DNA of 64,000 nt from NCBI GenBank assembly GCA_965279195.1, contig CBDIHP010000041.1:62001-126000 (forward strand). The letters run 5' to 3'. Under the pieces are notes generated by a model. That model was not told the origin of the DNA and did no database searches. It saw nothing but the letters and a program-made list of their open reading frames with translations. The first letter of the stretch is position 1. The number at the start of each line of letters is the position of its first letter. Both the position numbers and the translations under genes were made by a program. Source of the DNA: CBDIHP01 sp965279195 (GTDB lineage Bacteria > Planctomycetota > Planctomycetia > Isosphaerales > Isosphaeraceae). Positions 1 through 9,252 of this stretch are shown here, in pieces.

Positions 1-1491
1 GAGCAGGGCGACGAACCCGGCGGCGAGCCAGGGTGCTAGCTTCCGAGGGAGGCTGACCTCCACGAAGAGGTCGCGGAACCCGGCGACGGCCGTCGGGACC
101 ATCAGCACGAACAGGGGCATGTAGTACCGGCCGAGCTGGGCAACCTGGGTGACGTCGGCGATCCGGGCGATGGTCGCGAGGATGAACACCAGAGCGATCG
201 TCGCCACCAGCCGATCGACCCGCACGGGCGGCGGTGCGTCTCCGCCTCGCTTCAAACGCCGGAGGAACGCCGCGATCGCCGGGAGGCCGAAGATCATGGT
301 GGAGGTCACGGCGATGATCAGGAGCGACTTGACCTTCACCCGGAGGATCTCGGGCGCGTTGGCCGCGTTGTAGAAATCGGCTGGCTTCGGCGTACCCTTC
401 TGGTAGTGGTGGACGGTCCAGGAGAAGGTGTACTGGAAGTAGTCGGTGTAAGTGAAGAACGGCGAACCGTAGGTTGACCAGGTCGCATAGGCCCAGGGGG
501 CGATGATCGCGGCGACGAGGACGCCCCACAGGAGCATCGGGCCGATCCAGCGCCTCGGGTGGAAGATCAGCCCATAAAGGCATGAGGCGGCGAGCAGCGC
601 CAGGGCCGTGTTGCGCGACAGCACGGCGGCCCCGCCGGCGACCCCCGCCGCGATCGCCCACAGCCATCGCACGCCCGAATCGGTCGCCCAGACCTCGGTC
701 AGGAACCAGACGCCTAGGACGGACGTCAGCCCCACCAGGCTCTCGCGCAGCTCGAACCCGGCGTAAATCGCATGCACAGGCAGGACGGCCAGGAAGGCCA
801 GAGCCCCCAGCGCGACGTCGGCCCCGAAACGCCGTCGCGCGAACAGATAGAGGGCCGGCAGGGTGAGCAGGTTCAGGACGAAGCTCAGCCCCTTCGCCAA
901 GGCCACGGTCGCCTGCACCGCCTCGCCGGGGACGACGCCGACCAGCCTGTAGGTCCAGGCGAGCAGGTACGCGTAGAGGGGAGTCGCCCAGTCGTCGAGC
1001 GTGCCCTTGCCCTGGCGGATGGCGGGGTAGTCGATGAAGAAGCTCTCGACGTAGTGCTTGACCGGCCCCTCGCCCCGGTAGATCGAGGTGGCGACTTCGA
1101 GGTAATGGCTGCTATCCCCCGGCACCAGCGGCACGTTCCCCCCGACGATCCAGGCCAGAGCCCGGATCGCATATCCAACGAGGAAAATCGCGCACCAGAG
1201 CCGGGCGTGGCGTGACGACTTCGCCGTCAGCATCGTCAGGAAACCCGCCAGCCCCAGCCCGACGGCGAGGTGCATCCGCGTCAAGGCGAGCTGACTCGGC
1301 TGGCGGATCCGCGAAAGTTCGGGGACCTCGTAGAACTGGTGGGCGACGAATACGAAGGCATAATCGACCCACTGGAACATGAGGTCGAGCCAGCCGCCGA
1401 TGACGAGTGCGGCCAGGATTAATGCCCCGCGCAGGTAACGGGAACCGGGTCGGTCGGGGGGATCGATCGGGTCGAAGGTGGGCGAGGTCAT
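1..1491 (-). CDS. Membrane glycosyltransferase, GT39/ArnT-like (partial, runs off left edge)
   Basis: Translating the minus strand from the ATG at 1491 gives an open frame that reaches the window edge without a stop, so the C-terminus is missing. The protein has many hydrophobic helices and, after the second one, the loop PGDSSHYLEVATSIYRGEG. An acidic residue at this place in the first large extracytoplasmic loop is typical of lipid-phosphate-sugar-dependent transferases of the PMT/ArnT type (GT-C fold). The expected role is transfer of a sugar from a polyprenyl-phosphate donor to protein or lipid at the outer face of the inner membrane; the acceptor cannot be told. It starts 13 bp after the stop of the M28 peptidase gene, so the two are probably co-transcribed. 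Family confidence is moderate because only fold-level features are visible. Confidence 0.72.
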   Translation of the reverse strand, partial: MTSPTFDPIDPPDRPGSRYLRGALILAALVIGGWLDLMFQWVDYAFVFVAHQFYEVPELSRIRQPSQLALTRMHLAVGLGLAGFLTMLTAKSSRHARLWCAIFLVGYAIRALAWIVGGNVPLVPGDSSHYLEVATSIYRGEGPVKHYVESFFIDYPAIRQGKGTLDDWATPLYAYLLAWTYRLVGVVPGEAVQATVALAKGLSFVLNLLTLPALYLFARRRFGADVALGALAFLAVLPVHAIYAGFELRESLVGLTSVLGVWFLTEVWATDSGVRWLWAIAAGVAGGAAVLSRNTALALLAASCLYGLIFHPRRWIGPMLLWGVLVAAIIAPWAYATWSTYGSPFFTYTDYFQYTFSWTVHHYQKGTPKPADFYNAANAPEILRVKVKSLLIIAVTSTMIFGLPAIAAFLRRLKRGGDAPPPVRVDRLVATIALVFILATIARIADVTQVAQLGRYYMPLFVLMVPTAVAGFRDLFVEVSLPRKLAPWLAAGFVALL

Positions 1492-1504
1492 CGTGGGAGA
1501 TCGC

Positions 1505-3181
1505 TCACTTGGTCGTCTTCAACATGGCGTCGCGCTCTGCCTTGAACTCGCTTCCCGGCTTCCATTCGGGATAGGCGTTCCCGCTCGCGACGCGGGCCCC
1601 GACGCGGAGCAGGAGCGACATATCTTCGACCGCCCCCAAAAGGTCCCAGCCCGGCTTTACCTCGTCGCTGACCTTGTGGTAGTTGAGCTTGGTGTATTCG
1701 TCGCGCCGGGCCTGGCCGTAATCGGCGGGCTTGTTGATGTAGACGGTGCCCCCCTTGGGGTCGAGGGCCGGGACGCCGACCTTGGCGAACTCGAAATGGT
1801 CGGAGCGGTAGTAGAATCCCTTCTCGGGCTCGGCATCAGGGGAGACGGTGCGGCCCTGGGCCTTCGCCTCCTCGACGAGCAGGTCGTCGAGCGTCGTCTG
1901 ACCCATGCCGACGCTCACGACGTCCTTCGTCCGGCCCCAGAGGTTGATGACGTCCATATTGATATTCGCGAGCGTCTTCTCCAGGGGATAAAGGGGGTGC
2001 GTGGCGTAGTGCTTGGCCCCCAGCAGCCCTTTCTCCTCGGCGGTGACGGCGAGGAAGAGGATCGATCGCTTCGGGGGTGTCTTCATCCGGGCCCAGGCGC
2101 CGGCCAACTCGACCAGGGCCGCCGTTCCCGAGGCATTATCGGCCGCGCCGTTGTAGATCTGGTCCCCCTTGAGGTTCGGGTCGCGGCCGAGGTGGTCCCA
2201 GTGGGCGGTGTAGACGATGTACTCGTCTTTGAACTTCGGGTCGGAGCCCTCGACCTTCGCCACGACGTTCCGCGACTGGATCTTGCGCAGGGCGTTCTTG
2301 ACCTCGAACTTCGCCGAGGCATTCAACGGCACCGGCCTGAAGTCGGCCTTGCGGGCGGCGGCCTTGAGGGCGTCGAAGTCCTGGCCGGCGGCGGTCAGCA
2401 CCTGCTTGGCCTTGTCCAGCGGCAGCCACGCCTCGACGGCCACCCGCGCGGCGTTGCCGTCGGTGGAGGGGAGGTCGACATTCTCTCGGCCCCAACTCCC
2501 GACGACGACCTCGTAGGGATAGCCCGCCGGCCCGGTCTCGTGGACGAGCAGGACGGCCGCCGCGCCCTTCTCCGAAGCGATCTCGTACTTATAGGTCCAG
2601 CGGCCGTAGTAGGTCATCGCCCGACCTTTGAAGGCGTTGGGGTCGAGCTTGGTCGGATCCTTGGGGTCGGCCACGGCCGGGTCATTCACGAGCATGACCA
2701 GCGTCTTGCCGCGCACGTCCAGCCCCTTGTAGTCGTCCCAGCCGTATTCGGGGGCGACGACGCCGTAGCCGACGAAGACCAGGTTCGAGCCGTCGACCTT
2801 CACGTCCTCGGCCACCCGGCGCGAGACGGCGACCCAGTCGGCCTTGGTCTTGAGGTCGATCGTCTGGTTACCGACCTTGATCGACCCGAGGGCCGAGGTC
2901 GCCTGGAACCCGACCAGGGGGACGGCCTGGACGTAGGTGCCGTCGGGGTTGCCTGGCTTGAGCCCGAGCGACTTGAAGGTCTTCGTGAGGTAATCGACCG
3001 TCTTGTCCTCACCGGGCGTGCCGGGGCCTCGGCCCTCGAACTCGTCGGACGAGAGGACCTTGATGTGGCCCAGGAGGGCGTCGGGTTTGAGCGACGCGGC
3101 GGCGTCGGCGAGGTCATCCCCGAGGGCGACACCCGGATGGAGGGCGAGGAAGAGGAAAGTGCCAGCGAGGGCCGATCGCAT
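1505..3181 (-). CDS. Secreted M28-family zinc aminopeptidase with PA-like insert
   Basis: A 558-residue protein with a Sec signal peptide (about residues 1-21, ending GVALG). Residues 120-260 look like a protease-associated (PA) insert, and the M28 catalytic domain follows. The five expected metal ligands and the catalytic acid are all visible: His327 in YTAHWDHLG, Asp348 in GAADNASG, Glu382/Glu383 in TAEEKG, Asp410 in NINMD, and His462 in RSDHFEF. It should therefore be an active co-catalytic di-zinc exopeptidase in the periplasm, releasing N-terminal residues from peptides. The ATG at 3181 is supported by the signal peptide directly behind it. It is divergent from the histidine kinase gene across about 210 bp. 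The family is certain; the substrate is unknown. Confidence 0.93.
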   Translation of the reverse strand: MRSALAGTFLFLALHPGVALGDDLADAAASLKPDALLGHIKVLSSDEFEGRGPGTPGEDKTVDYLTKTFKSLGLKPGNPDGTYVQAVPLVGFQATSALGSIKVGNQTIDLKTKADWVAVSRRVAEDVKVDGSNLVFVGYGVVAPEYGWDDYKGLDVRGKTLVMLVNDPAVADPKDPTKLDPNAFKGRAMTYYGRWTYKYEIASEKGAAAVLLVHETGPAGYPYEVVVGSWGRENVDLPSTDGNAARVAVEAWLPLDKAKQVLTAAGQDFDALKAAARKADFRPVPLNASAKFEVKNALRKIQSRNVVAKVEGSDPKFKDEYIVYTAHWDHLGRDPNLKGDQIYNGAADNASGTAALVELAGAWARMKTPPKRSILFLAVTAEEKGLLGAKHYATHPLYPLEKTLANINMDVINLWGRTKDVVSVGMGQTTLDDLLVEEAKAQGRTVSPDAEPEKGFYYRSDHFEFAKVGVPALDPKGGTVYINKPADYGQARRDEYTKLNYHKVSDEVKPGWDLLGAVEDMSLLLRVGARVASGNAYPEWKPGSEFKAERDAMLKTTK

Positions 3182-3389
3182 CGACGGGTCTCCGCAACCT
3201 CAAAATGCCGTCCCGAGGCGACGCGTCCCGGTCGACCGCTCGGGGCTCCTATCATACGGCGACGGGGGAGATCGAGGCGACGGGCCAGTGCGGCAAAACC
3301 GGGCCGGGGCGTGCCGCGAGGGGTGGCGAAGGATATACTTCCTGCACGCCTCCACGGCATTCGCCAATGACGACGGACGGGACCACCCC

Positions 3390-4742
3390 ATGACCAGCCC
3401 CCGGAGCGATCTCGACAAGATCCCGCCCGGGCGTGGCCTGGAAACCGAGTCGATCGTCGTCAAGATCCGATGGTTCGGGATCGCCATGGGCATCGTGCTG
3501 GTCCAGGCGCGGACGGGCCTGCACAACCCCTCGGCCGTCCGGGCCTTCCTGGCACTCGGGGCGGGATACGCCGCGCTCGACACCGCGTTCTACCGGATGG
3601 GTGACGTCTTCCTCAGCCGGCTCCCACTGTTCGTGTCGCTGATGGAGTCGGTCTTCATCGCACTCCTGTGCTTCGAGGACACCCAGCTCCAGAGCCCGTT
3701 CCGCTGGTACTATCTGCTCTCCCTGATCTGCTGCGCCATCCGGTATCGCAAGCGGGTCGCCTGGCTCTCGTGCGTGTTCCATTGCGTCAGTTTCGGCACG
3801 CTCGGGCTGTTCCTCGGATGGCCTCGCGGGGCGACGGACGCGGTTCTGACCCTGGTCATCCTCCTGACCTGCGTCACCTGGGCCAGCTCATCGCTCAGCT
3901 CGGTCCTGCGAGACGCCAAGGACCGGCTCGAGATCCTGAACGTCGCCCAGGAGCAGAATCGGGAGGAGCTTGAAACCCGCGTGGCCGAGCGGTCGGAGGC
4001 CCTGCGGGCGTCACAGGCCCGGGTGATCCAGCAGGAGAAAATGGCGGCCTTCGGGCTGCTCGCGGCCGGGATCGCGCACGAGGTCGGCAATCCTCTCGCG
4101 GCGCTGTGCTCGCTGGTGCAGATGCTCCGACGTCGCGGGCCGGATCCGTACACGGGAGAAAAGCTCGAACTGGCCGATGTGCAACTCAGTCGGATCCAGA
4201 GGACGATCCGAGAACTCGTCGACTTCGCCCGGCCGGCCTCGACCGTCGTCACGAAGGTCCGGCTCGGCGACGTGGTCGACGAGGCACTCGGGATCGCCAA
4301 GTTCTATCAGCGGACGAAGAGCCGCAACATCGCGACCGTCATTCCGGACGACCTGCCCCGGCTCGTGGCCGTCCGCGATTATCTGGTGCAGGTGATCCTC
4401 AACCTCGTCCTGAACGCGATCGACGCGACCGAGCAGGGGGGGAGCATCGAGATCGCCGCCCGGAGTGAAGATCAGCAGGTCATCATTGAGATCCGCGACG
4501 ACGGGCGGGGGATCTCGCTGGCCGATCGTTGCCGGATCTTCCAGCCGTATTTCACCACCAAGCCCAAGGGCACCGGTCTGGGCCTGTTCGTGAGCCGGCA
4601 GATCGTCGAGGAATCGGGCGGGACTCTCTTGTGCCAGTCGGAGGTCGGCGAGGGGACCGTCTTCACGATCCGGCTCTCCGCCGAGTCGCCGATCCTCCGT
4701 CGCGAAGCGATTGAGCCGATCCTCCAGGGGAACGCCCCGTGA
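3390..4742 (+). CDS. Membrane-bound sensor histidine kinase (NtrB-like pairing)
   Basis: The ATG at 3390 gives 450 residues. An upstream open extension in the same frame is ignored because it runs through the divergent promoter region. Residues about 25-170 hold five or six hydrophobic helices with short loops and no periplasmic sensor domain, suggesting sensing in or at the membrane. A coiled coil (about 180-215) leads to the HisKA domain with phospho-acceptor His230 in AAGIAHEVGNPLAAL. The ATPase domain has the N box (Asn342 in LNAID), G1 box DDGRGIS and G2 box KGTGLGLF. The stop overlaps the GTG of the following sigma-54 response regulator by 4 bp, so the two are translationally coupled and form a two-component pair. 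The signal is not evident. Confidence 0.92.
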   Translation: MTSPRSDLDKIPPGRGLETESIVVKIRWFGIAMGIVLVQARTGLHNPSAVRAFLALGAGYAALDTAFYRMGDVFLSRLPLFVSLMESVFIALLCFEDTQLQSPFRWYYLLSLICCAIRYRKRVAWLSCVFHCVSFGTLGLFLGWPRGATDAVLTLVILLTCVTWASSSLSSVLRDAKDRLEILNVAQEQNREELETRVAERSEALRASQARVIQQEKMAAFGLLAAGIAHEVGNPLAALCSLVQMLRRRGPDPYTGEKLELADVQLSRIQRTIRELVDFARPASTVVTKVRLGDVVDEALGIAKFYQRTKSRNIATVIPDDLPRLVAVRDYLVQVILNLVLNAIDATEQGGSIEIAARSEDQQVIIEIRDDGRGISLADRCRIFQPYFTTKPKGTGLGLFVSRQIVEESGGTLLCQSEVGEGTVFTIRLSAESPILRREAIEPILQGNAP

Positions 4743-6160
4743 GCCGGAATGGGTCGAAGGTCGCCGAGCCCAGGGAGGCCGCCTCGTTGCCCGTCGAGGT
4801 CCGGCGGGGGCGTGTCCTGATCGTGGACGATGAGGAAGTGCTCGCGGCGACGATCGCAGAGTTCCTGTCGAGCGAAGGGTTCGAGGTGGCGATGGCCCAC
4901 GAGGCCCTCGGTGCCTTGAAGGTCGCGCAGGAGTTCCGGCCCGATCTGGCCTTGCTCGATGTCCAGCTCCCGGGCTCGGACGGTCTGAGCCTGCTCGACC
5001 GGCTCTTGACTCAGAACCCCGACGTGCTCGTCTTGATGATCACGGCCTATGCCACGGTCGAGAACGCCGTCGCCGCCTTCCGGCGCGGGGCCCATGATTA
5101 CTTGATGAAGCCGGTCATCTTCGAGGAATTGCTCGCAAAGCTCGATCGGCTGATCGGTTACCGCCGACTTCTGCTCGAAAACCAGACGCTGCGGCGTCAG
5201 TTACATTCCCAGGTTCAGGTTGATGCCCTGGTCGGTCAGAGCCCCCCGATGCGAGCGGTGAAGTCTCTGATTCGCAAGGTCGGGCCGGCCCGGAACAACG
5301 TGCTGATCACGGGGGAGTCTGGCACGGGCAAGGAGCTTGTCGCCAGGTCGCTTCATAACCTCGGCGATGCCCCGGACGCCCCGTTCCTGGCGATCAATTG
5401 CGCGGCGATCCCGAACGATTTGCTGGAGAATCAGCTCTTCGGACACGTGCGGGGGGCGTTCACGGGGGCGGACCGCGACCGCGTCGGGCTTTTCGCGGCG
5501 GCGGAGAAGGGGACGGTCTTCCTCGACGAGATCGGCGAATTGCCGCTGGCGACCCAGGCCAAGCTCCTCCGGGCGATCGAGACCAAGGAGGTCCTACCGG
5601 TCGGGGCCAACCGGCCCGTTGCGATCGGGGCGCGGATCCTGGCCGCGACGAACAAGGAGCTGCGCGAGGAGGTCGAGGCCGGCCGGTTCCGGCCGGATCT
5701 GTTCTACCGGCTCAACATCATCAACATCCACCTGCCGGCCTTGAGGGATCGCCGTGAGGACATCCCCGAGCTGATCCGGTTCCTGCTCGAACGCCACTCC
5801 CGGCGGCTCAAGTGCCCGACCCCGACCGTGTCGGGCGAGGCCATCCGGCGCCTGGTGGCGGCGAGCTGGGTCGGGAACGTCCGCGAGCTGGACAATGCCC
5901 TGGAGCGTGCCATCATCCTGAGCGACGAGCCAACGCTGGACGTCCGCGACTTCCCTGCGGAACTCGTCGGTCCCTGCACTGACGATCCCGCAACGCCCGA
6001 CGATGCGGACAACCTCCGGGTCGCCCTGGAGCGGTTCGAGCGGGCGCATATCCGCCGCGTCCTGGAGCGCTACCAGGGGGACAAACGCGAGACCGCCCGT
6101 CGGCTCGGCGTGGGTCTCTCCTCGCTCTACCGGCGGCTCGAAGACGGCCAGGCGACCTGA
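4739..6160 (+). CDS. NtrC-type sigma-54-dependent response regulator
   Basis: 473 residues from a GTG embedded in the kinase stop codon (GTGA). Domains in order: a receiver (about 25-140) with phospho-acceptor Asp74 in LLDVQLPG and Lys124; an AAA+ sigma-54 activation domain (about 165-395) with Walker A GESGTGKE (192-199), the sigma-54-contacting loop GAFTGA (239-244) and Walker B FLDEIGE; and a Fis-type helix-turn-helix at the C-terminus (KRETARRLGVGLSSLYRRL). All catalytic signatures are intact, so it should activate sigma-54 RNA polymerase once phosphorylated by the overlapping kinase. Its targets are not known. A strong -24/-12 type promoter occurs elsewhere in this window at 56560, but no link between them can be shown. 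Confidence 0.95.
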   Translation: MSRNGSKVAEPREAASLPVEVRRGRVLIVDDEEVLAATIAEFLSSEGFEVAMAHEALGALKVAQEFRPDLALLDVQLPGSDGLSLLDRLLTQNPDVLVLMITAYATVENAVAAFRRGAHDYLMKPVIFEELLAKLDRLIGYRRLLLENQTLRRQLHSQVQVDALVGQSPPMRAVKSLIRKVGPARNNVLITGESGTGKELVARSLHNLGDAPDAPFLAINCAAIPNDLLENQLFGHVRGAFTGADRDRVGLFAAAEKGTVFLDEIGELPLATQAKLLRAIETKEVLPVGANRPVAIGARILAATNKELREEVEAGRFRPDLFYRLNIINIHLPALRDRREDIPELIRFLLERHSRRLKCPTPTVSGEAIRRLVAASWVGNVRELDNALERAIILSDEPTLDVRDFPAELVGPCTDDPATPDDADNLRVALERFERAHIRRVLERYQGDKRETARRLGVGLSSLYRRLEDGQAT

Positions 6161-6178
6161 TCCGGTATCGAGGTGTCG

Positions 6179-6853
6179 ATGCGTTGCACCCGCTGCGACA
6201 AACTGGCCATCCCCCAGGTACTGGGCCGCGACCCCCTTGGCCGGCTCATCTTCGGCTGGTGCCTCGAGTGCCTGAAGGCGGAGGGCTGCACCGAGATCGA
6301 GCTGGTGAAGTCGATCCGCCAGTCGCGATCATTTGGCGCTTGGATGTCCCGGCCGTTGAAGGAACGGGTCGCGAAGCCGAGTGCGACCGCGGGGTCCGGA
6401 TCAGCGGCAATCAATGAGGGGCCCGTCCGGCCGGGCACGCCCGGCCTGGATTTGCTGCTTGTTCGCCAGCGATACGTGCTAGTTGTGGCGGCGCTCCTCG
6501 GCCTCTGGGGGCTGGCGTTCCTGGCCGGTGCTCTTGCCTGGGTCTTGTGGCCGAAGCCAGTTGAAGTGGGCGAAGGCCTGCCGCGCACTCCGTTCTTCCT
6601 CGGGCTGGCGGGGGGCAGCCTGCTGGCACTCTCCGGCTTCCTGCTCGTGGCCGGCCTGGAGGCGACCGGCCGTGGCGAACCGATCCGCAAGGCGACGAGG
6701 CTCGTCACCCCGGTCTTGATCGCAGGCATCCTGCTCTATGGGATCGTCTACCACTCACCCCGGCGCGATCCCTGGCTGGTCGCGCTGGCGTTCGTTGTGC
6801 TGCTGCTGGGCGGCCTCGCCGGGCGTGAGAAACGAATCCGGGTGGAATCGTAG
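6179..6853 (+). CDS. Zinc-ribbon membrane protein of unknown function
   Basis: 224 residues from the ATG at 6179, which has an AGG motif just upstream; a GTG two codons earlier at 6173 is an alternative. The N-terminus carries two CxxC knuckles (CTRC and CLEC) about 24 residues apart, as in a small zinc ribbon. A charged linker follows, then four hydrophobic helices between about residues 100 and 215. No enzymatic motif is visible. It lies 18 bp after the sigma-54 response regulator on the same strand and may be the last gene of that operon, so a role in the same signalling circuit is possible but unproven. It converges on the esterase gene with only 14 bp between stops. I do not recognise the family. 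Confidence 0.7.
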   Translation: MRCTRCDKLAIPQVLGRDPLGRLIFGWCLECLKAEGCTEIELVKSIRQSRSFGAWMSRPLKERVAKPSATAGSGSAAINEGPVRPGTPGLDLLLVRQRYVLVVAALLGLWGLAFLAGALAWVLWPKPVEVGEGLPRTPFFLGLAGGSLLALSGFLLVAGLEATGRGEPIRKATRLVTPVLIAGILLYGIVYHSPRRDPWLVALAFVVLLLGGLAGREKRIRVES

Positions 6854-6867
6854 TCCGCCCGGACGGC

Positions 6868-7911
6868 TCACGAGCGACCGAGGAAATGGTCGAGCCAGCG
6901 ATAGGCCAGTTGCTGCGCAACCGGGGGATAGGCGTGCCCTTGCTTGTGGTTCAACAGACCGACCGCATCCGGGGCGCCCAGCAACCGCCAGAGCGGCATG
7001 GCCGCTTCGATGTACGGCCACGACCAATCTCCGTCGGCCGAGTCTCCCCCGAGGAGGAGGAACGCCCGGGGGGCGCTCAGGGCCAGGATCTGGCCGTGGT
7101 CGAACGGGAAGCCCGGCCGCTTGATGGCGTCGCCGAGGTACCAGCCGGCTTCCCAGTTGGAGTAGCCCAGGCCGATGCCCCCCTCGCTCGACACGGTCGC
7201 CCGGATCCGCTCGTCGAAGGCCGAGAGGTAGAGCACCTCCTTGGCCCCCAGCGAGTGCCCGATGGATACAAGTTGCTTCGGGTTGACGTCAGGCTCGGCG
7301 GCGAGGAGGTCGACGGCGCGCCCGGCGTCGAACAGCATCTTGGCCATGCCGGTGACCCCGGGGTGGCGTCCGCGGAGCCAGTCCACTGCCTTGCCCAGTT
7401 GCTTCGGGGCGCCGTATTCCCAGAGGAAATTCCTCGGGCAGAGCGCGACGTAGCCGCGTTGGGCGAGGTGCAGGCCGATGTGCTTGTCGGGCGTGCCGGT
7501 GATCCCGGCGGGCTGCTTGATCGTGTTGTCGTCGGTCGAGTGGAAGACGACCGCCCCGGGGCGACCGCCTTCCGGGGCCTTCCCCGACGGCCGGAGGATG
7601 TACGCCTCGATCGGCAACCCCCGCTCGGCCTCGTAACGGATCAAGGTCCGCTCGACCTCGCCGACTTTCTCCGACTGGACCACCGTCGGCTTCGGCGGCC
7701 CGGGCGGCGCGGGGAAGGTCCCCAGAAATTTGCCCCACTGGCGGAGCATTTCGGCCCGACGGGCCCTCCAGGCATCGGCGGTCTCGATCGGTCGGTGCAT
7801 GCCGTCGAGGAGGATCGGCGCGGGCCGTGTGGCGTTGGCGGGGACCCTGGCAGGGGGGCGCTGGAGGTCGGCGAGCCAGGCGGGACGTTGGGGGTCGGTC
7901 ATCTCGCTCAC
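6868..7911 (-). CDS. Alpha/beta hydrolase (dienelactone hydrolase / acetyl-xylan-esterase type)
   Basis: 347 residues with no signal peptide. The nucleophile elbow GHSLG is in IGHSLGAKEVLYL, the strand end SSEGG follows, and the catalytic His is likely in NHKQGHAYPP near the C-terminus. This order matches the dienelactone hydrolase superfamily, including planctomycete esterases often annotated as acetyl-xylan esterase. The expected reaction is ester hydrolysis; the substrate is not deducible. The GTG start at 7911 lies inside the stop codon of the upstream FIST gene (4-bp GTGA overlap), so the pair is translationally coupled. A second start (ATG) three codons later is possible. Confidence 0.85.
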   Translation of the reverse strand: MSEMTDPQRPAWLADLQRPPARVPANATRPAPILLDGMHRPIETADAWRARRAEMLRQWGKFLGTFPAPPGPPKPTVVQSEKVGEVERTLIRYEAERGLPIEAYILRPSGKAPEGGRPGAVVFHSTDDNTIKQPAGITGTPDKHIGLHLAQRGYVALCPRNFLWEYGAPKQLGKAVDWLRGRHPGVTGMAKMLFDAGRAVDLLAAEPDVNPKQLVSIGHSLGAKEVLYLSAFDERIRATVSSEGGIGLGYSNWEAGWYLGDAIKRPGFPFDHGQILALSAPRAFLLLGGDSADGDWSWPYIEAAMPLWRLLGAPDAVGLLNHKQGHAYPPVAQQLAYRWLDHFLGRS

Positions 7912-9086
7912 GCCCCGGGTTCGTCGGGGACCTCCGAGAAGATCGCCAGGCTCGCCGTGTAGCCGTGCATGAAGTTCTGGCCGCCGATGGGTCCGATCTC
8001 ACCCATGGCGAAGAAGCCGGCGACCGGGATCATGCCCAGGATCGACTGGACGGTCTTCACATCATGGTGGGGGGCGGGGAAAAGCCGCGAGCCCCGTCCG
8101 TTGCAGGTGAACAGCAGCGCGCCGAGCGGCCGTTCGCGGGGGTGGTCGATCCGGTGCTCGGTGAGGAGCGTCCGGAGGTCCTCGCTGGCGGTGACGTCGT
8201 CGCGGACCTGGAACTGGACCGTCTGCCCGACGCGCAGGAGGTCGTTGATAACGATCCCCTCCTCGGGGTCGGCCCCCAGGACGTTCCGAACAAGGAAGTC
8301 GCCGCGATCGAAGTCCGACTGGTACTCGTTGATGACCCGCCCGATGTGCAGGCCCGTCTGGGCCCGGGCCTGGTCGTCCGCGGGGAGTTCCTCGAACAGC
8401 TCGCGGAGGACTTCGAGGGCCGGCCGCCGGCCGACCTCGCGGAGGATGTTCCGGTCGGCCTTGGTGATCAGCAGGGGCCGGCCGATGGGGCGGCAGCCCT
8501 GCGAGACCAGGCTCCGGATGGTGAGGTTCGGGCTGCTCTTGAGGAACAAACCGACCGCGCCGTCCTCGTGGATCTGGCCGTCGAGGATCAGCCGGTTGCC
8601 CCCCGGCGATCGGCTGGCGGAGGCCATCCCCCCAAGGATAGGGAAGCCGGGCAGCGACTCGTGGAACCGCTTGAGCCAGGGCTCGGCCGGGAACGTGAAC
8701 GGGTCGGCGAAGAGGAAGACCGCCCGATGGCCTTCGATCCCCGGCTCGGGGGGGAGGAATTCCTCGTCGCGCGGGATGCGGAACGGCGCGACTTCCAGCC
8801 CCTCCGTCACCACCACGAGGATCGAAAGCGCGGGGGAGTTCTCGATCTCCTGGCCGCTGCCCACGACGGATTCGGCCGAGCAGCCGATCACATGCCGGGC
8901 GATCCCCGTCGAGGTAAGGTTGGCGGAGATCGTCGCGAGCGCGTCCAGGTGGTCCCTGGTCGTGAGGACGACCGCGAACGAACCCGTCCGGCCTTCCAGC
9001 CCTTCGACGAGCTGGCCCCGGACGTCTTCGAACGCCTCGACGCTGTTCCCGAGGACCGACAGGCCTCCCACGCAACGCATCCGCAC
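7908..9086 (-). CDS. FIST-domain signal transduction protein
   Basis: 392 residues with FIST N followed by FIST C. The C-terminal signature is clear: LGALLFTCNGRG, then PVAGFFAMGEIGPIGG and HGYTASLAIF. FIST domains are predicted ligand-binding sensory modules, often fused to kinases or methyl-accepting proteins. Here the domain stands alone with no output domain and no membrane helix, as is common in planctomycetes. It overlaps the downstream hydrolase by 4 bp, which suggests the two work together, perhaps sensing and processing the same small molecule (inference). It is divergent from the archaemetzincin-like gene across 166 bp, which must hold both promoters; no clear motif was seen there. 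Confidence 0.88.
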   Translation of the reverse strand: MRMRCVGGLSVLGNSVEAFEDVRGQLVEGLEGRTGSFAVVLTTRDHLDALATISANLTSTGIARHVIGCSAESVVGSGQEIENSPALSILVVVTEGLEVAPFRIPRDEEFLPPEPGIEGHRAVFLFADPFTFPAEPWLKRFHESLPGFPILGGMASASRSPGGNRLILDGQIHEDGAVGLFLKSSPNLTIRSLVSQGCRPIGRPLLITKADRNILREVGRRPALEVLRELFEELPADDQARAQTGLHIGRVINEYQSDFDRGDFLVRNVLGADPEEGIVINDLLRVGQTVQFQVRDDVTASEDLRTLLTEHRIDHPRERPLGALLFTCNGRGSRLFPAPHHDVKTVQSILGMIPVAGFFAMGEIGPIGGQNFMHGYTASLAIFSEVPDEPGA

Positions 9087-9252
9087 CCTCCGATTGTTGA
9101 CACCTGGGCGGGCTAATTGTACGCCATCGCCAGCGGATCCGACAGACCGCTACTTCCGCCCCATTGGCGAACCCCACGCCATCGATTAGCCTCCGTAGGG
9201 CGGGCACCGCCCACCATCGACCCGGCGAGCACGTAACCGCGAGACACAACCG

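Noticed and set aside
1478..3370. A 630-codon open frame on the plus strand covering the M28 peptidase gene
   Set aside because: It is antisense to a clear zinc peptidase with all ligands; its translation is Val/Gly/Leu-rich with no motif, as expected for GC-rich shadow frames.
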